NCBI GenBank assembly: GCA_009829735.1
Contig: CM020619.1
Span: 2,362,590-2,426,589, forward strand
Direction of reading: 5' to 3'
DNA from: Pyropia yezoensis
Taxonomy: Eukaryota > Rhodophyta > Bangiophyceae > Bangiales > Bangiaceae
DNA length: 64,000 bases
Shown: positions 42,931 through 54,880 of the stretch, one piece after another
How positions within the stretch are numbered: the first letter of the stretch is position 1
Layout of the letters: every line of letters begins with the position of its first letter
The notes under the pieces: generated by a model
The model's database searches: none
What the model saw: the letters and a program-made list of their open reading frames with translations, nothing else
What the model was told of the DNA's origin: nothing
Made by a program: the position numbers and the translations under genes

Positions 42931-43743
42931 ATGGCCTTTGTGGGCCCCCTTGTTCTGGGTGCCCCTACCGTGGGGCCTACCCTGCGTGCCAAGGCGGGCT
43001 CGTTTGGTGGCCGCCCTGTCAGCGCGCGCCCCCTGCGGCCCGCTGCCCCCCCCCTTCCACGTGCGCCGACGTCCATGAAGCTCTCTCCGGGCTTTTTGAT
43101 CAAGAACGACACCATCTGGCCTCTCCAGATCAGCTTGAATCAGGTCAGTCCGCTGTATTATGGGGTTATCAAGCCGGGCGAGACGTTTGAGCGCACAACC
43201 GGGGCGGTGTGGTTCACCATCCGCGCGACCATCCTCTTTGACGAGGAAGACGCCATCACCCTCTGGGACGCCATCCTCCCCGTCGCCAGCATTGTCGGCA
43301 CCGTCATCCTGACGGCCGCCACGGCAGGCGCCGCCGCCTACGCGGCGGGCCCGGCAATTGCCGCGGCCGGCGGCGCGACGGGCGCCGTGGCGGGCGGCGT
43401 CACGGGCCTCAGCACTGCGTCTTTGGCAGCCACCTCCTTGGCCGCGCAGGGGCTCGTCGGCGCCGGTTTCTCCGCAGGCGCCGCCCTCACCGTGTCGGGG
43501 GTGGTCATTGGCGGCACGGGCGCGGCGGCCACTGCCACCACCACCGCCGCCCTCACCGATATCTTTTCCGACGAGGCCGTGTCCGTGTCGGGCGCGGGCT
43601 ACTACGCGGGGCCGCCATGGCCGTTCCGCAACGACCTTTCCACGTACCGCATCACGGGGGGGCCGACGTACAGCCAGGGGCCGATGGTGAATGGGAAGCC
43701 GACGGTCGAGATGTCAAAGGCGCCGATGCGCATCGAGTCATGA
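42931..43743 (+). CDS. conserved-looking membrane-associated protein of unknown function
   Basis: 270 residues from ATG 42931 (context CATCATGG) to TGA; the frame is open further upstream, but that part reads as leader. Residues 1-50 are basic and Pro/Ala-rich. Residues 50-115 form a compact domain (LIKNDTIWPLQISLNQ, PLYYGVIKPGETFER, GAVWFTIRA) resembling uncharacterised proteins of fungi and protists that share a PLYY...PGE.F.R.TGAVWFTI core; I know no function for them. Residues 116-208 are a long Ala/Gly/Thr-rich hydrophobic region that could make two or more membrane passes. The last 60 residues are polar with several YY and PP pairs. Specific sequence throughout, with no repeats, makes this one of the best host genes in the window. 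Confidence 0.75.
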   Translation: MAFVGPLVLGAPTVGPTLRAKAGSFGGRPVSARPLRPAAPPLPRAPTSMKLSPGFLIKNDTIWPLQISLNQVSPLYYGVIKPGETFERTTGAVWFTIRATILFDEEDAITLWDAILPVASIVGTVILTAATAGAAAYAAGPAIAAAGGATGAVAGGVTGLSTASLAATSLAAQGLVGAGFSAGAALTVSGVVIGGTGAAATATTTAALTDIFSDEAVSVSGAGYYAGPPWPFRNDLSTYRITGGPTYSQGPMVNGKPTVEMSKAPMRIES

Positions 43744-45442
43744 GGGAGAGAGGGACGGGGAAGGCGGCACTTGCACACTCGATGAGCCATCCTGATTTCT
43801 CTGGCTATGATGCTCGCATGGTTACCGTATGTCAAGGTCATAGATCACAAATTGAATATTTTCTGTCTATTCTTTTCCTTCGCTCCGCCGCTGCACGGCA
43901 GTCTGTGAGCAAGCTCGGTGCGCCCCCCGGGCCGCCGTTGCGCGACCGCGTCTCCGCCCGGCCCATCCCCCGTCCACCGGCGCCGCCCACCAGCGCCCAC
44001 GAGTGGCGCTTCATGGATGGCAGCACTCTCATGCTGACGGCGTCACCCTCTCCTCACGACGGCGGACGCGGTCGCAGCGGTGGCGGGATCCACTGTACCA
44101 CTCCCGACGGCGGCCGGGAGGCGGCGGTCAAGGCGGCCATTGCTTCCTGGGGCAGCCCCATGTTTTATGGCCGGCGCGGGGGTGCCCTTCCTTGGCCGGC
44201 GCGGGGGTGCCCTTCCCTGACCGGCGCGGCGCCGACGGCGTGGGCGGCCCGTTGGCTGTGGTGGATGAGCGATAGGCGGCGATGCGGTGGCGGCAATGGT
44301 GAAGGCGGCGAAGGCGGCTTCTTGGGAGGTCATGGAGTAGTGGTACGCTGGTAGTTGCGTCGCTAACCGCGGAGTGAAGGGTGTTGTGAGAGATAGGGTG
44401 TGGTGTGGTGAAGGTGCGTTGCTTGCCTCCCTCTATTGTGCTCCCAGGCCCATCCAGCGCTGTCTTCTACCATAACAGCTGTGGCTGGCCCCCCACATGC
44501 ACCCCCCGCGCAGCAGCGTCGCCGCCACGCCCGCCGTACGCGCCCAGCGCGCCGGCGTCCTCTTCGCCCGGTGGAGGCGGTGCTCACCCGTCCTAAGCCA
44601 GCACCGTCGTGCGCTGACAGCTCCACGTGGCGGCCGACGCGTAGGCCGGCCACGGTCACGCCACGCATGCCTACCCCTCGGGTGCAACCCCCCCGGCGCA
44701 CGCCCGGCCGCACGTCGGGCGGCGCTCGGACCGGCGAGATGTACTCGCCGGCCGAGTCGGCCTGCCCCGCCGCCTCCGCGCGCTCGGCCTCGTTGCCCGG
44801 CACTGGAAACGGCGGTACTGTAGCCCGTGCGGCCGCCCCGTTGCGGTCGACTGTGCAGCCGCCCAGCGCCCGCCTCTGCGCGGCCTCCCGCGGCCGATGC
44901 CCCCGCTGTCAACCTGGCGGCGTAGTATTTGGAAAAAGAGGTCCCACATGGACTTTCGATGTGGGGGGGGCTATCTAAATCGATGTGGGGTGGAAGGTTG
45001 GGGGGGTTTACATACCTACATTCTCTTCTCAGGCTAAGCGCCTGCTACCGGGAGTGCGCCAAAAGAGGGAGAGTGTGCCCAATGAGAGCGACCACCGGAA
45101 ATCGGCCCCACAGACCCCAGGAGGCCCGATTCGGGTCTTTGAAAGAAATAAAAAACACCCCGTACGAGACACAGCGACAGCCAGACGGAGGGGAAGGGAC
45201 TGGCCATGACGGGAGCAGGACACTTCTTCTGAAAGTCCATGAGAAGGACAATGTGCTGATGCAAAGAGAGCCTAGTAGAGCTACGGCATACCAGCTCATC
45301 AATTGTCTCAAGCGGCAGCCAGGCGTCCACTACGACGTCCGCCAGATGACTGTACGAGCGGCGGGGCTCTCCTTTTATCGCCTCCTGACGCAACATCTCC
45401 TCCCTCCGGGCAGCGGGCTCCGTCACACGTGCACACCACCCA
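43744..45442. other. no confident gene; short tandem repeat
   Basis: Includes a 25-bp tandem repeat (GGCCGGCGCGGGGGTGCCC core) at 44169-44230, two full units and part of a third. The remainder has GC-skewed open frames without recognisable domains. Confidence 0.4.
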
Positions 45443-46177
45443 GTGCGGCATATCGCGCTTCCATATGCCGCTCTCCGCGCACGCGGCTGCAGCGTGGCCA
45501 CAGCCGTGGGCGCTGACAATGCCTTTGACCCTCTCTGGTCCCGATTGTCGTCGGAGACCACGCCATCTACTACCAGCACAGCAGGTGGCGCCCCTCCCAC
45601 TGGCCCACGCCCCGCCTTCTCCACCGTCGCTCACTACCTGTCTTCCCCACCCCGGCCCACAGCCGGCCCCCCCCCCCCTAGCCTCCACCTCCCCATTCCA
45701 CCGCTGGCTTGTCCACCACGCCGGCGACATCGGCGAGCGGCTGCTAGGGAGGCGTCGGCCACTGAGAAGCTCGAGGTCGACGCCCTTAAACAGGAGGCCG
45801 CCGTTCGTCGAGAGGCCGCCAAGGAGGCGGCGGTCACCAGGAGGGCCGAGACCGAGCGCCGGAAGAGGGAAGAGGCAGCAGCGAGGAAAGCCGCGGCAGC
45901 GGTACGCCAGACGGCCGCCCAGGCGAGGAAGGAGAAGGGGATCAAGCGCAAACGGGCGGCGCGCTTTCTCCCGTCGTCGCCGCCGCAGATGGGAGCAGCG
46001 GCAGCTCAGCAGGGTGTAGTGGATACACCCCAAGCAGCGGCGGCCGAGGTAATGGCTGCTTGGGCACGAGGGGAAGGGGAAGTGGGCGGAGAAGGGGGAG
46101 GAGGAGAGGGAGAAGGGGGGGGGGGGGGGGGCAAGGGAGGCGGGGAGGGAGAAGGACGGGGCGGGGGTGGTGCGTGA
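45443..46177 (+). CDS. possible frame with basic coiled coil
   Basis: A 244-codon frame whose residues about 100-175 form a charged, heptad-like Ala/Glu/Lys/Arg coiled coil (EKLEVDALKQEAAVRREA, then KEKGIKRKRAARFL). It is followed by a Gly/Glu tail that merges into triplet repeat. The N-terminal third is Pro/Ser-rich and may not be translated. Basic coiled tails of this type occur at the C terminus of some pogo-like transposases, but no DDE core was found upstream, so this is only a possibility. Confidence 0.3.
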   Translation: MRHIALPYAALRARGCSVATAVGADNAFDPLWSRLSSETTPSTTSTAGGAPPTGPRPAFSTVAHYLSSPPRPTAGPPPPSLHLPIPPLACPPRRRHRRAAAREASATEKLEVDALKQEAAVRREAAKEAAVTRRAETERRKREEAAARKAAAAVRQTAAQARKEKGIKRKRAARFLPSSPPQMGAAAAQQGVVDTPQAAAAEVMAAWARGEGEVGGEGGGGEGEGGGGGGKGGGEGEGRGGGGA

Positions 46178-49100
46178 AGGGGCTACGACAGGAGGCCCTA
46201 CGTATGGCTCTCCTGCCCCCAGCACCCCCCTTCACCGGGTCGATTAGAGGGGTCTGACAGTCGACATACATGGGCGAAATATCCGCCCTTTGCGAGACAA
46301 CTGGGGAGAACAAACTCGGCCACTCCTATAGCCGTGCTCTTGTAGCTGTGGGGAGTATCGATGCATCAAAAAAACAGGCTCCTCATGGACGTCAAGTTGA
46401 TTCCACGCAAGGCGCCCCCTCACCACCGTGGCAACCGCCGCCATCACCCGCCACGACCGGCGCGTCGTGACCAGCGGCGAAGCCGCGATGGCGGCGGTGG
46501 CAACGGCTGGCGGCACCGCCACGCCGCACGGCTGCGGCGCGGCGGCTCGCGGCGGCGGCGGCGCCACCACTGCGACGGTCGAGGGAGACCAGTGGCGGCA
46601 TCGCGGCGGCGGGGGCCGCGACGGCGACGACGGCGGCAAGCGGCGGTGCGTCGGCGGCGCTGGCAGGGGACGCGCTGACCGCGCCCGCCGCGCCGCCGGC
46701 GACAGGGGTTGGTGGCGCGGGCGGGGGCGGGAAAGATTGTGTGTGGCTGAGGGGGGGTGGGCGCTCCCCCTCAGTTGGCCCCTCTGCCACCGCCAAGCCC
46801 TTCGTCACCACGCTCCAAGCCAGAGGCGTGTCGGCGCACGATGCCGGTCTGCAGGCGGCCGCGCCGGGCGGCGTTGTAGCTGCGGTGTCGGCCGCCGGCG
46901 GGCCGGTCGCGGCGGGGCGGCCGTCGGCTGGGGATGTCGCGGGGGGCGACGGTGGTGTCGTCGGCGGTAGGGGACTGGGCCGTAGCGGCGGGGTGTGCTC
47001 CCCCCTCGTTAACGTCCTCCAGTGTACCCGGTGCGAGCGCCGCTGGCTTCAGTACCGCCGCCACGGCGACGGGCGGCAGCGGTCTGGCGGTGGTTGCGGC
47101 GTCGACTGGTAGCGCTGTGTCGGGGGTGGCGACGGGCGAAGAGCCGGCGCCGCCGCCGCCGCTGCCGCCCTGCACGCACCGCGGCTGCACCTCAGCCGCC
47201 GCCCGCCGCCACTGCCGTCGCCGCGGCTGACGCTGCTGCCGACGCGCCGACGCGGCGGCGGCGGCGCAGGTACCCTCGAGTAGAGTGGCGCGGTGCCATC
47301 TTGGGAGCAGCGGCGGGGGAGTGGCATCTGCCCCCGCCGCACATCGCCGCGGCGTCGGTGCTGGCGGGTGTGGGGTTGTGGTGACGGCGGTTTCCGCGGC
47401 GGCTGCGCGGCGGGGGGTGCGGCGGCATCGGCGGCGAAAGGCGGCGGCGGTGGGTCGCAGGGCGGCCCCTATATGCGTTGCAGAGGGGAGACCCCCCCCC
47501 CGCCCCACTGGCCGCACCCCTCCCCCCCACGCCCCCCGCCTGGCGTGCGGGGGCGTCTGCGCCGCACCGCCGACCGGGTGCCCCCCCACGGCGGCAGCGG
47601 CGTCGGCGGTCAGCGCCATGGCGGGTGCCGCTCCATCCGTCATCCCCGCTAGCCGCAGCACCATGTCAATTGGCCAAGCTGCAGCCCCATCTGCGGCGGG
47701 CGGCTGCCCCGCCATCGCTACGGTGGCCCCACGATGGCCGCCAGCCATCGCTGCGGCGGCCCCACGATGGCCGACCGCGGGGCCAGCGGCCGCGCCAGGG
47801 TCGGCGACGCGCCCCTACCCTGCACTGCAGCATCATGTCCAGCCCCGGCGGGTGTGGTGCCGCCGTCCACCCTCCCGGCCAGTCGTCGCCACGCCGCGGC
47901 AGCGGTAGGGGCGCCTCTGCCTAGCTGTCGTCGCTCACAGCCCCGTCGCGCCCGCCCTCATACTGTGCGCGCCGCACCGCTGGGGCCGCCTGTGGCTCTC
48001 CCACCCCCCCACCTCCCCCCCCGGTCCTATCATGTGCTAATTGCTGGTGACGCCCGTCACCGAGGCGCCGAGCCCCGACGCCACGGCGGTGGCGCAAGGT
48101 GGCTGAGTCGCGCGTGGCAGACGTCGACCGGACGCGGCGGCCGCGCCGTCGGCGCTGCCGGAGGGGGGCAGCTGAGGGCGGCAGAGGAGGCGGCGGCGGA
48201 GGAGGTGGCGATGGCGCCGAGGTGGAGGGAGATGAGAAGGGGAGGCGAGCCAGCCGTCGGCGACGGCAGCGACGGCGCCGCCATCCGCCGCGCGGTGGAG
48301 GCGCTGCGCCAACGCCGCCGAGGCCTCGCCACGGCGGCCTAGGCCGCCGTGGCAGTCGCGCCGCTCCTGGCTACGATGGCCCCAGCTGCAGCGGCGGCGT
48401 CGGCCACGATGGAGTCGGCGGCACTGTCGCCGTCGACGTCACCGGCTACCGTTCTCCATGCAGCCACGTCGCCCCCCCCCCCCCCTCCAGCCATACCGTC
48501 ACGGCGCTTTTAGGGCACGATGATCACCCTCGTCATCCCCCTCGGATGTGGCAGCATCCGCTTTTTCGTACACGCCCCTCCCCGCCTCCTCTCTCCCCCC
48601 CTGAACGACAGGCGGTGATCCAGTCGCCCCCCCCCCCCCCCAGCGGCAGCTGGCGACCGTGACGCCCCCTCCCTTCCCCCCTTACCACGCCCGCCATCAC
48701 CCGCCGCCGCGGCGGCGCGGCGGCAGCAGTCCCTCTTCGGCGCGCCCTCCCCGCCCGCGACCCCCCGGCGGCGGCGCCCCACCCGGCGGCGACGGCGAGC
48801 GAGGCTGTCTCGCTGGTCGTGCCGTTTGCCAATCCGACGGCGGTAGTGGTCGCGCTGCGCGCGTGCGCGCGCGTGTCGCGTGGGGCGGGCGCCCGCTGGC
48901 GGAAGCGAATGACGCGGGCGAAAACGCCGCCAGCGACGGCGGCAGCTTCAGCGGCAGAGGCGGCGGTTGGTGGCGGTGGCAGTGATGGCCGGGGCGGCGA
49001 CGCCGCGGCGGGGCCGCCGCCCGTGACCGGCACGATCGTGCCGCCGCCGCCGTACTCCCCCCACGGCGGAGCGCGTGCCGCGCGTCTGCCCACGTACAAA

Positions 49101-49688
49101 GTCGTGCCCCCGGGCGGCGTCGTCACCCTCCATCTGCCCGCTACTACCGTGGACGCCGTGTGGACCGCGGCACCCATTCCGCCGACGGTGTACCCCGTCG
49201 AGGACAGGTCGGCACATGTGGGTGACGGCCGCCGCGGCGGAGGTGGCCACTTTATCGGCGCCACCCCCCCCCCTGGGGCCGTGGGTCGACGGGTTTGACG
49301 GGATCTGGGAAGACGTGAAGGGCAGAGGTTGCTGTCGCGGAGGGTCGGGGGGGGGCGGCCGACCGTCTGGGCGAAGTGGCTCTCTTTGCGTGCTTTCTTT
49401 TTGTACTACGGTGGGGGGCGGGGGTGTGGCCGCAACCCGCAGCCGCCCCACCCAGGCGACACCGCCTCGGCTGCCGCCGCCCCAGCCGGCGCCGCCGCTG
49501 GCTGTTCGCGCTGGCCGCTCCAGCGAGGCCCCCATCGCGCGGTCTGTGGGAAAAAGGGACAGCGATGGAGCCGCGGCCGCCGTCGCCGCTGGCCGGTGCG
49601 AGCGGCATGCAGCCCAGGAGCCCGCCCCCCCTCCACCCACCCCCCCCGCCACCCCGGCCGCGTCGGCCCTACGGGAAATTTTGGCGGG
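46178..49688. other. GC-rich triplet island
   Basis: About 3.5 kb of GCC/GGC-rich sequence with C-runs near 48470-48490 and 48631-48643. Frames are open on both strands (Ala/Arg/Pro). No gene is supported. Confidence 0.45.
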
Positions 49689-51260
49689 TTATCCAGACAG
49701 GAGGCGGGATATCCAGCCCATATACTATTCACGACCAACGAACTTTTCTTAAATCTTGAATACTGATATCCGCCTGGATACTCCATATAGTACAACGTAT
49801 CCGTCATTAATTACAACATTCACGTTGAAGATTTACTAATTTGCACATAAATCTACTGTATGTAGTTAATATTGTTTCTCGGAGTTGAAAGTGACGTGGC
49901 GGTCGGAGACGTACCTGGAGCAATAGAAAGCTCCTTGAGAAGCACTTTGGGCAGCCGCCAGCCGACGGCGGCGGCTGCCCCGGTCTGGGAGCTGCCCGCT
50001 GACGGTCACGGCGGCGGCGTCGGCCGCGATGGTACCGGCGGCGGCGGCCGCCGCGGCGGGACCGGCGGCGATAGCGACGGAGGCGGCGGCGGCGGCAGCA
50101 GCGGCGGCGGCGGCGGCGGCGGCGGCAGCGGAGGCAGCGCCGGGCGGGGAGCCGCCAGCTGGAGTAGCTGGCGGCAGCGGTGGTGGGGCAGCGGCCAGCC
50201 AATGGCCAGCCGGCGGCGGCGGCAGCGGCGGAGCGCTGCCAGGGACGAGCCGGCGGAGGCAGCCGCGGCAGTGGCGGCGGCAACCGGCGCCGGCGCCGGC
50301 GCCGGGCGAACAGAGACTGGCCGGCGGTGGCGGTGTCCGCGGCGGCGGCGACGGCGGCGGCGGCGGCTGCGGCGGTAGCGGCGGCAGCGGCGACGGCGGC
50401 AGCGGCGGCGGCAGTAGCGGTAGGCGGGGAGCGGCCAGCTGGCGGGGCTGGCGGCGGCGGCCGCAGCGGCGACGGGCTGGTTGCAGCCAGCCGACGGCCA
50501 GCCGGCGTCGGCGGTTGTGGTCGAGGGTGGACAGGGACCAGCCGGCGGCGGCGGCCGCGCCGATGGCCGCGCCGCCGCTGCCGCCGCTAGCAGCCAAGAG
50601 CCGGCGGCGGCGGCGGTGGCGGCGGCGGCAAGCGGGCGGGCAGCAGCTGGGGGGCCCTGGCCAGCTGGCTGCAGTGCTGGCGGCGGCCGGCCGGGAGCGG
50701 TCGCGGCGGAGGGGCGGCTGCCAGCCGGGGGCGGCAGCGGCCGGGGGCCCGTCGCCAGCCGGCAGCGGCGGTGGCGGCAGCGGCGGCCTGCGGCGGCTAG
50801 CCAGTGGCCTCGGCGGCAGCGGGGGTGGCAGCGCCGATTCGGTGGGCGTCAGGGGTCACGTCGGTGGCGACAGAGTAGGGGTCAGGTGTGTATACAATTG
50901 TGTGATGCCTCCCGAGTTGCTCAGGCAATTACAACATCGGAGGCTTGAGGCCTTCAACTGCATCTCTACAGTTGCAAAAGGCAACAAACCGGCTGGACAA
51001 AGCCGTCGACCCGTAACAAGATTCTCAACCGACGTGGCACCCGCCCCGGTGCGTGCTAAGCACCGCAATCCATTGGCGAGAGATGGGCGGCTGCTGGCCT
51101 GTCGTTAGAGGCGGTCACTAAGGACAGGCCAGCAGCCGCCCGTGGTGGGCGGGGCCCGACCAGGATACCCAATGAGATACTTGGGTTACTAAAATTATCC
51201 GGCATCGTTGGTCGTGCATGGTACATGGGCCGGATATCCTGCCTCTTGCCTGGTTATCCT
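49689..51260. mobile_element. CGG-rich island bracketed by about 100-bp inverted repeats
   Basis: 49689-49785 and 51161-51260 are imperfect inverted copies (shared blocks GGATATCC, GCCCAT and CACGACCAACGA). Each copy also has weak internal inverted ends (TATCCAG...CTGGATA), so they may be two insertions of a 100-bp MITE rather than ends of one element. Between them, 49870-50850 is almost pure CGG/GGC triplets with poly-Ala/Gly/Arg frames. Confidence 0.4.
51085..51141. repeat. perfect 19-bp inverted repeat (hairpin)
   Basis: 51085-51103 and 51123-51141 are exact complements (GGGCGGCTGCTGGCCTGTC and partner) with a 19-base spacer. The hairpin would be very stable. It lies 20 bp left of the right-hand 100-bp repeat and about 560 bp before the transposase start, so it may be part of a transposon end. 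Confidence 0.8.
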
Positions 51261-51499
51261 GGCAGCCAGTTGGAAGCGGCTGGGAGTGTCCAATGGCGAG
51301 CCTTCTAGATCTGGTGCTGTTCATCCGCCCGGAATTAGGAGCCAGTCGAATGTTATGGCAGGTTCTCGCGATGCCACTGCCTGATGTTCTGTGCTCTCAT
51401 TGGCTGTCGAGAATCGATGGCCAACGCCGGTTGTGGGCCCTGGAGCCGGTGAAGTCGGGTCCGCGCACGGACATAAATAAGTGACCGGCATGCCCTCTA

Positions 51500-51698
51500 A
51501 GGACGTCTGCCCTTCAGCCTTCGCACTCCCGGGCTTCACCAGCCGCACCCCATCGACTACTACGCTCCCCTGTCGTCCCCCCCCTCGAGGTCCGTATCGT
51601 CCTTCCCCTGCCCCCCGCCACTGTGTCCAGTTCAGCGCTCCTTTATCATCTATCCCCCCCCTTAGCACCGCCGGTCTCCCTTGCTCATCCCCCTCTTC
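51500..51698 (+). promoter_or_regulatory. pyrimidine-rich leader of the transposase gene
   Basis: A C/T-dominated tract running directly into the transposase ATG, like the tracts ahead of other genes here. The promoter role is inferred. Confidence 0.4.
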
Positions 51699-54600
51699 AT
51701 GGCCAACTGCGGGGAAGAGCGACTTTGCCTGTGCTGGTGGTGCACCGATGCGGGGACGGCCGACGGCCGCATGGTGTCGAGGGCGACGTTCTTCAAGCAC
51801 CGCGTCCACAAGCGGCCCCGAGCGGGAGGTGCTGAGAGCGGCGAGCGCTCAACCAGCCGCAGTGCAGCGGCTGGTATGGGTGCCGCACTTAACGGCGGCG
51901 GCGGGGCGGACGTCGGATTCCTACCCCTTTGCGTTCAAGATAATGGAGGCGGTGGAGAGGAGGAGGGGGGCCGAGAAGGCCCGCGGGCGGGCCCTGCGAC
52001 GGGGCATATTGAGGCGGAGGGGGGTTTTGAGGACGAGAGGCTCGATGGGGCGCCTGTTGAGGGACGGGATGGTGAAAAGAGCAGCAGGGAGGGGCGTGGG
52101 GTGGTTGGATGGGAGGGGGGGGGGGTTCTCAACCTTTGGGATGGGGAGGAGGACGGGTTGGGAGGCTGTCCCACGGACGGGGAAGCGGAGGAGGGGTGGG
52201 TGGAAGATGACGAGGAGGTGGACGCCGGTGAGGACGATGAAGTTCTCGTCTTGCCTCCCTGGCCTGCGACCGACGAGTGTGCCAGGAACCAAGTGGTCCT
52301 CCCCGTCGACCAATTTCGATCCGTTGTACACGACCTCGAGTTTTTCTCTGTGTCGGTGTACCATCGGCTCTCCAGAGAAGCTTTTGGTGACCTTCTGCGT
52401 CTGGCGAGTCATCAACTCCGCTACCGCTCACCCTATCGGGAGCAGAGGCTGGTTAACGCCGCAGTAGACCTGCTAGATGTGCTCGTCGATACCTGCTACA
52501 ATGGCTGCGTAGCGCTTACGGCCGCAAGGGCCGTCATGTCCGCGTGCGATGCTTGTGAGCAGTCGCGTTACAAGCCCGGTTCGTCCATCCCCCGTCGGCA
52601 GGTTACCTTTTGGCCGTTAGTTCCTTGGCCTACATTAATGCTGGAGGATCCGGTTCTCGGAGCGTACATGATGGCCGGAATGGCCTACGCGCGCCAACGG
52701 GCCTCGCAGCCAATCAGCAACTACGAAGATTGGTACGACGGATCAAACTTTCGAAATGCAGTGCGACGTGGGCTTTTTTGATCGGACTCCGATGTGGCAT
52801 TGAGCCTTTCCACGGACGGTTTTGAGGTTTGGCGCCAACAAGGATTCCAAGGTTGGCCCATTGTCGTTACGATCCTCAACCTCAACGCCAATTGCAGGGC
52901 AAAAAAGGTGGCCAACCAAGCTCTTGTCGGCGTAACTCTTGGCCCGAAGCAACCAGCAGACCTGGAATCCTATCTTCATCCATTGGCCGAGCAGCTGAAC
53001 ACTTTCGCAATTGGTGTGCCAGGCGTCAAGGTCGCGGGCACGCCGGGAAAGCACACGCTGCTCGACTACCTGCTACATGTATCCGCCGATATTCCTGGTG
53101 GCGACAAGATGATGAACGCCACCGGACACGATGGGCACCAGCCAAACCGCTTCCGGGCCTTTAGTGGGGTGTACTTGAAGTCACACACGTACTACCCCTC
53201 AGTGAATCCGAGGTCCGAGGAGGTGATATCTGCTGTGGACAGGTGCCCAGCTCCTCGTCGGACAGCCGCTTCGATTGCGAGGCAGGTCCACGAGTTTGAG
53301 TCTGCTCGGCTCGCAGGCAAGCCGCAATCCCGCATCACGGAGTGGAGCAAGTTTTCGGGGTTCAGGGGCTACTCGCTGTTTTGCTCGCCCAGCGCTGAGC
53401 AGCGACTCAAGAACCCTGGGTTGACGTACCTGTGGGACAGTGGTCCTGATGTCATGCCCTACGACAGTATGTACCTATTGCTCCTGAACGTCACGCCGCT
53501 GCTGTGGTTGATTTTTTCTGCTCAAATTGGCGCTAACGGTGACCAGCTAAGCGACATGGCGATGGCCCCGGCCGTTGTGGCGGAAGTCGGGCGCGAGCTG
53601 CGCGACGCAAGGGCAACCATGCCGTGCTCACAGGCACGGTCGCTGCGGAACTTGGCGGTCTCGTTCCGGTCCTACAAAGCAGTAGACTGGATGGTGTTTT
53701 TGCTGTCAACGGCAGAGGTTGTCTTGGCTGGCCGGATCTCCCAGTCTCTCTACGATATGCTCATGCATCTTGTCGTAGCTTGCAGACTGCTGTTTCGACC
53801 GCGTCCTCTCTCGCAAGACGAGCTGACCGCCGTGGAAGAAGGACTCAAGCGGTTTTGTCAAGACTACTACGCGCTGGTGTACCGCGGCGAGGAGTCCAGG
53901 CTGTCGTTCTGCCGGTCGACGATCGCCGCCTTGCTCGACATCGCCTCAAATATCCGCAGCTGTGGGCCCATCTGGACGTACTGGCAATTCGGAATGGAGC
54001 GGCTGATTGGCACGTTACCAAGGCTTGTCGGATCAAGATCAAGTCCGTATGCAAGTCTTGTCAAGTCGATTTCAAGGAAGTATCAAGCGGAGCTGCTTAC
54101 TTCTTTTGGCGAAACATTTTTACCTCAAATTTGGGCGTCGGCCAATGGGAAGCTTCCACATTCCAAGAAGACGGAAGAGGAAACGTTTCCCATGATTGGT
54201 GGATCTGACTTCGTGATGTTGCCGCCGCGTCAGAAGGCGGCCCTCATTCTCGGGGAAGAGCTTACCGCAATGCCCGCGGTGCTAGCGGTCGAGGCGTCTA
54301 TGATGTTCCTGGACCCGTGCGCGCCATGAAGTATGGCCGGGTAGATCAGGCCACTGGAGTGGTGGCTGGCTCCAAAGCTGCCCCCTCCGACGACGACTCG
54401 GCGCGACGGCGAAGCAATTTCGTTCGTGTGCAGTCAACCGACCGCGTCGAGACGGCTGCGGGGGGCGTGGAGGAGGTGAGCGTCCAGACCTATGGGCTCG
54501 TCTTGCACTACGTGGCTGTTTTCGCCGGTGGATCTCCACGTGCGTTAGCCTACATCGAATGCATTCGCTCTGGACGGGACCGACTCGGCAAATATGGCCT

Positions 54601-54880
54601 GCCAGAGACGCACTTTGGGCTGTCATGTTTTGGAGGCTTCCGGGGGCGCCGACGCAGGATCGTCGACGGACGCGCTCCACGGTCGGGCACCTTCATCCTG
54701 CTGGGGCGCATCCGCAAGAAGGTGTTTGGCCTCCACGACAACAACGAGCAGACCGATGGGCGTAAGTCGTGGCCCTCCCCCGCGGCGGTCGCGTCGTCTA
54801 CAATCCACGGCGCGCCGTACGTTGTCTTGTTGGGGACGGAAGGTGCTGTGCCGTCGGGGGAGGGGGAGACGAGGAGATGA
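51699..54880 (+). pseudogene. Tnp2/CACTA-type transposase gene, disrupted
   Basis: Three collinear parts. From ATG 51699: a CxCxxC...HxxH putative zinc finger (C10, C12, C15, H34, H37), an acidic linker, then a Tnp2-like domain to an in-frame TGA at 52779. The same frame resumes at once with the conserved STDGF and GWPIVVTILNLN region and continues through YDSMYLLLLNV, FRSYKAVDWMVFLLS and WTYWQFGMERLIGTLPRL to 54329. The last part (YGRV, RRRSNFVRVQ, YGLVLHYVAVF, LLGRIRKK) lies in another frame, 54317-54880. These blocks follow the order of Tnp2-like (Transposase_21) proteins of fungal CACTA-type elements, which cut and paste DNA in the nucleus. One nonsense codon and one frame change (or an intron near 54310) disrupt it. 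No element ends were found. Confidence 0.75.

Noticed and set aside
22043-52781. TGA as a sense codon, suggested by in-frame TGA in both the H3-like gene and the transposase
   Set aside because: TGA also ends pol of element A at the position where element B has TAA, and ends the 270-residue gene cleanly, so it behaves as a normal stop.
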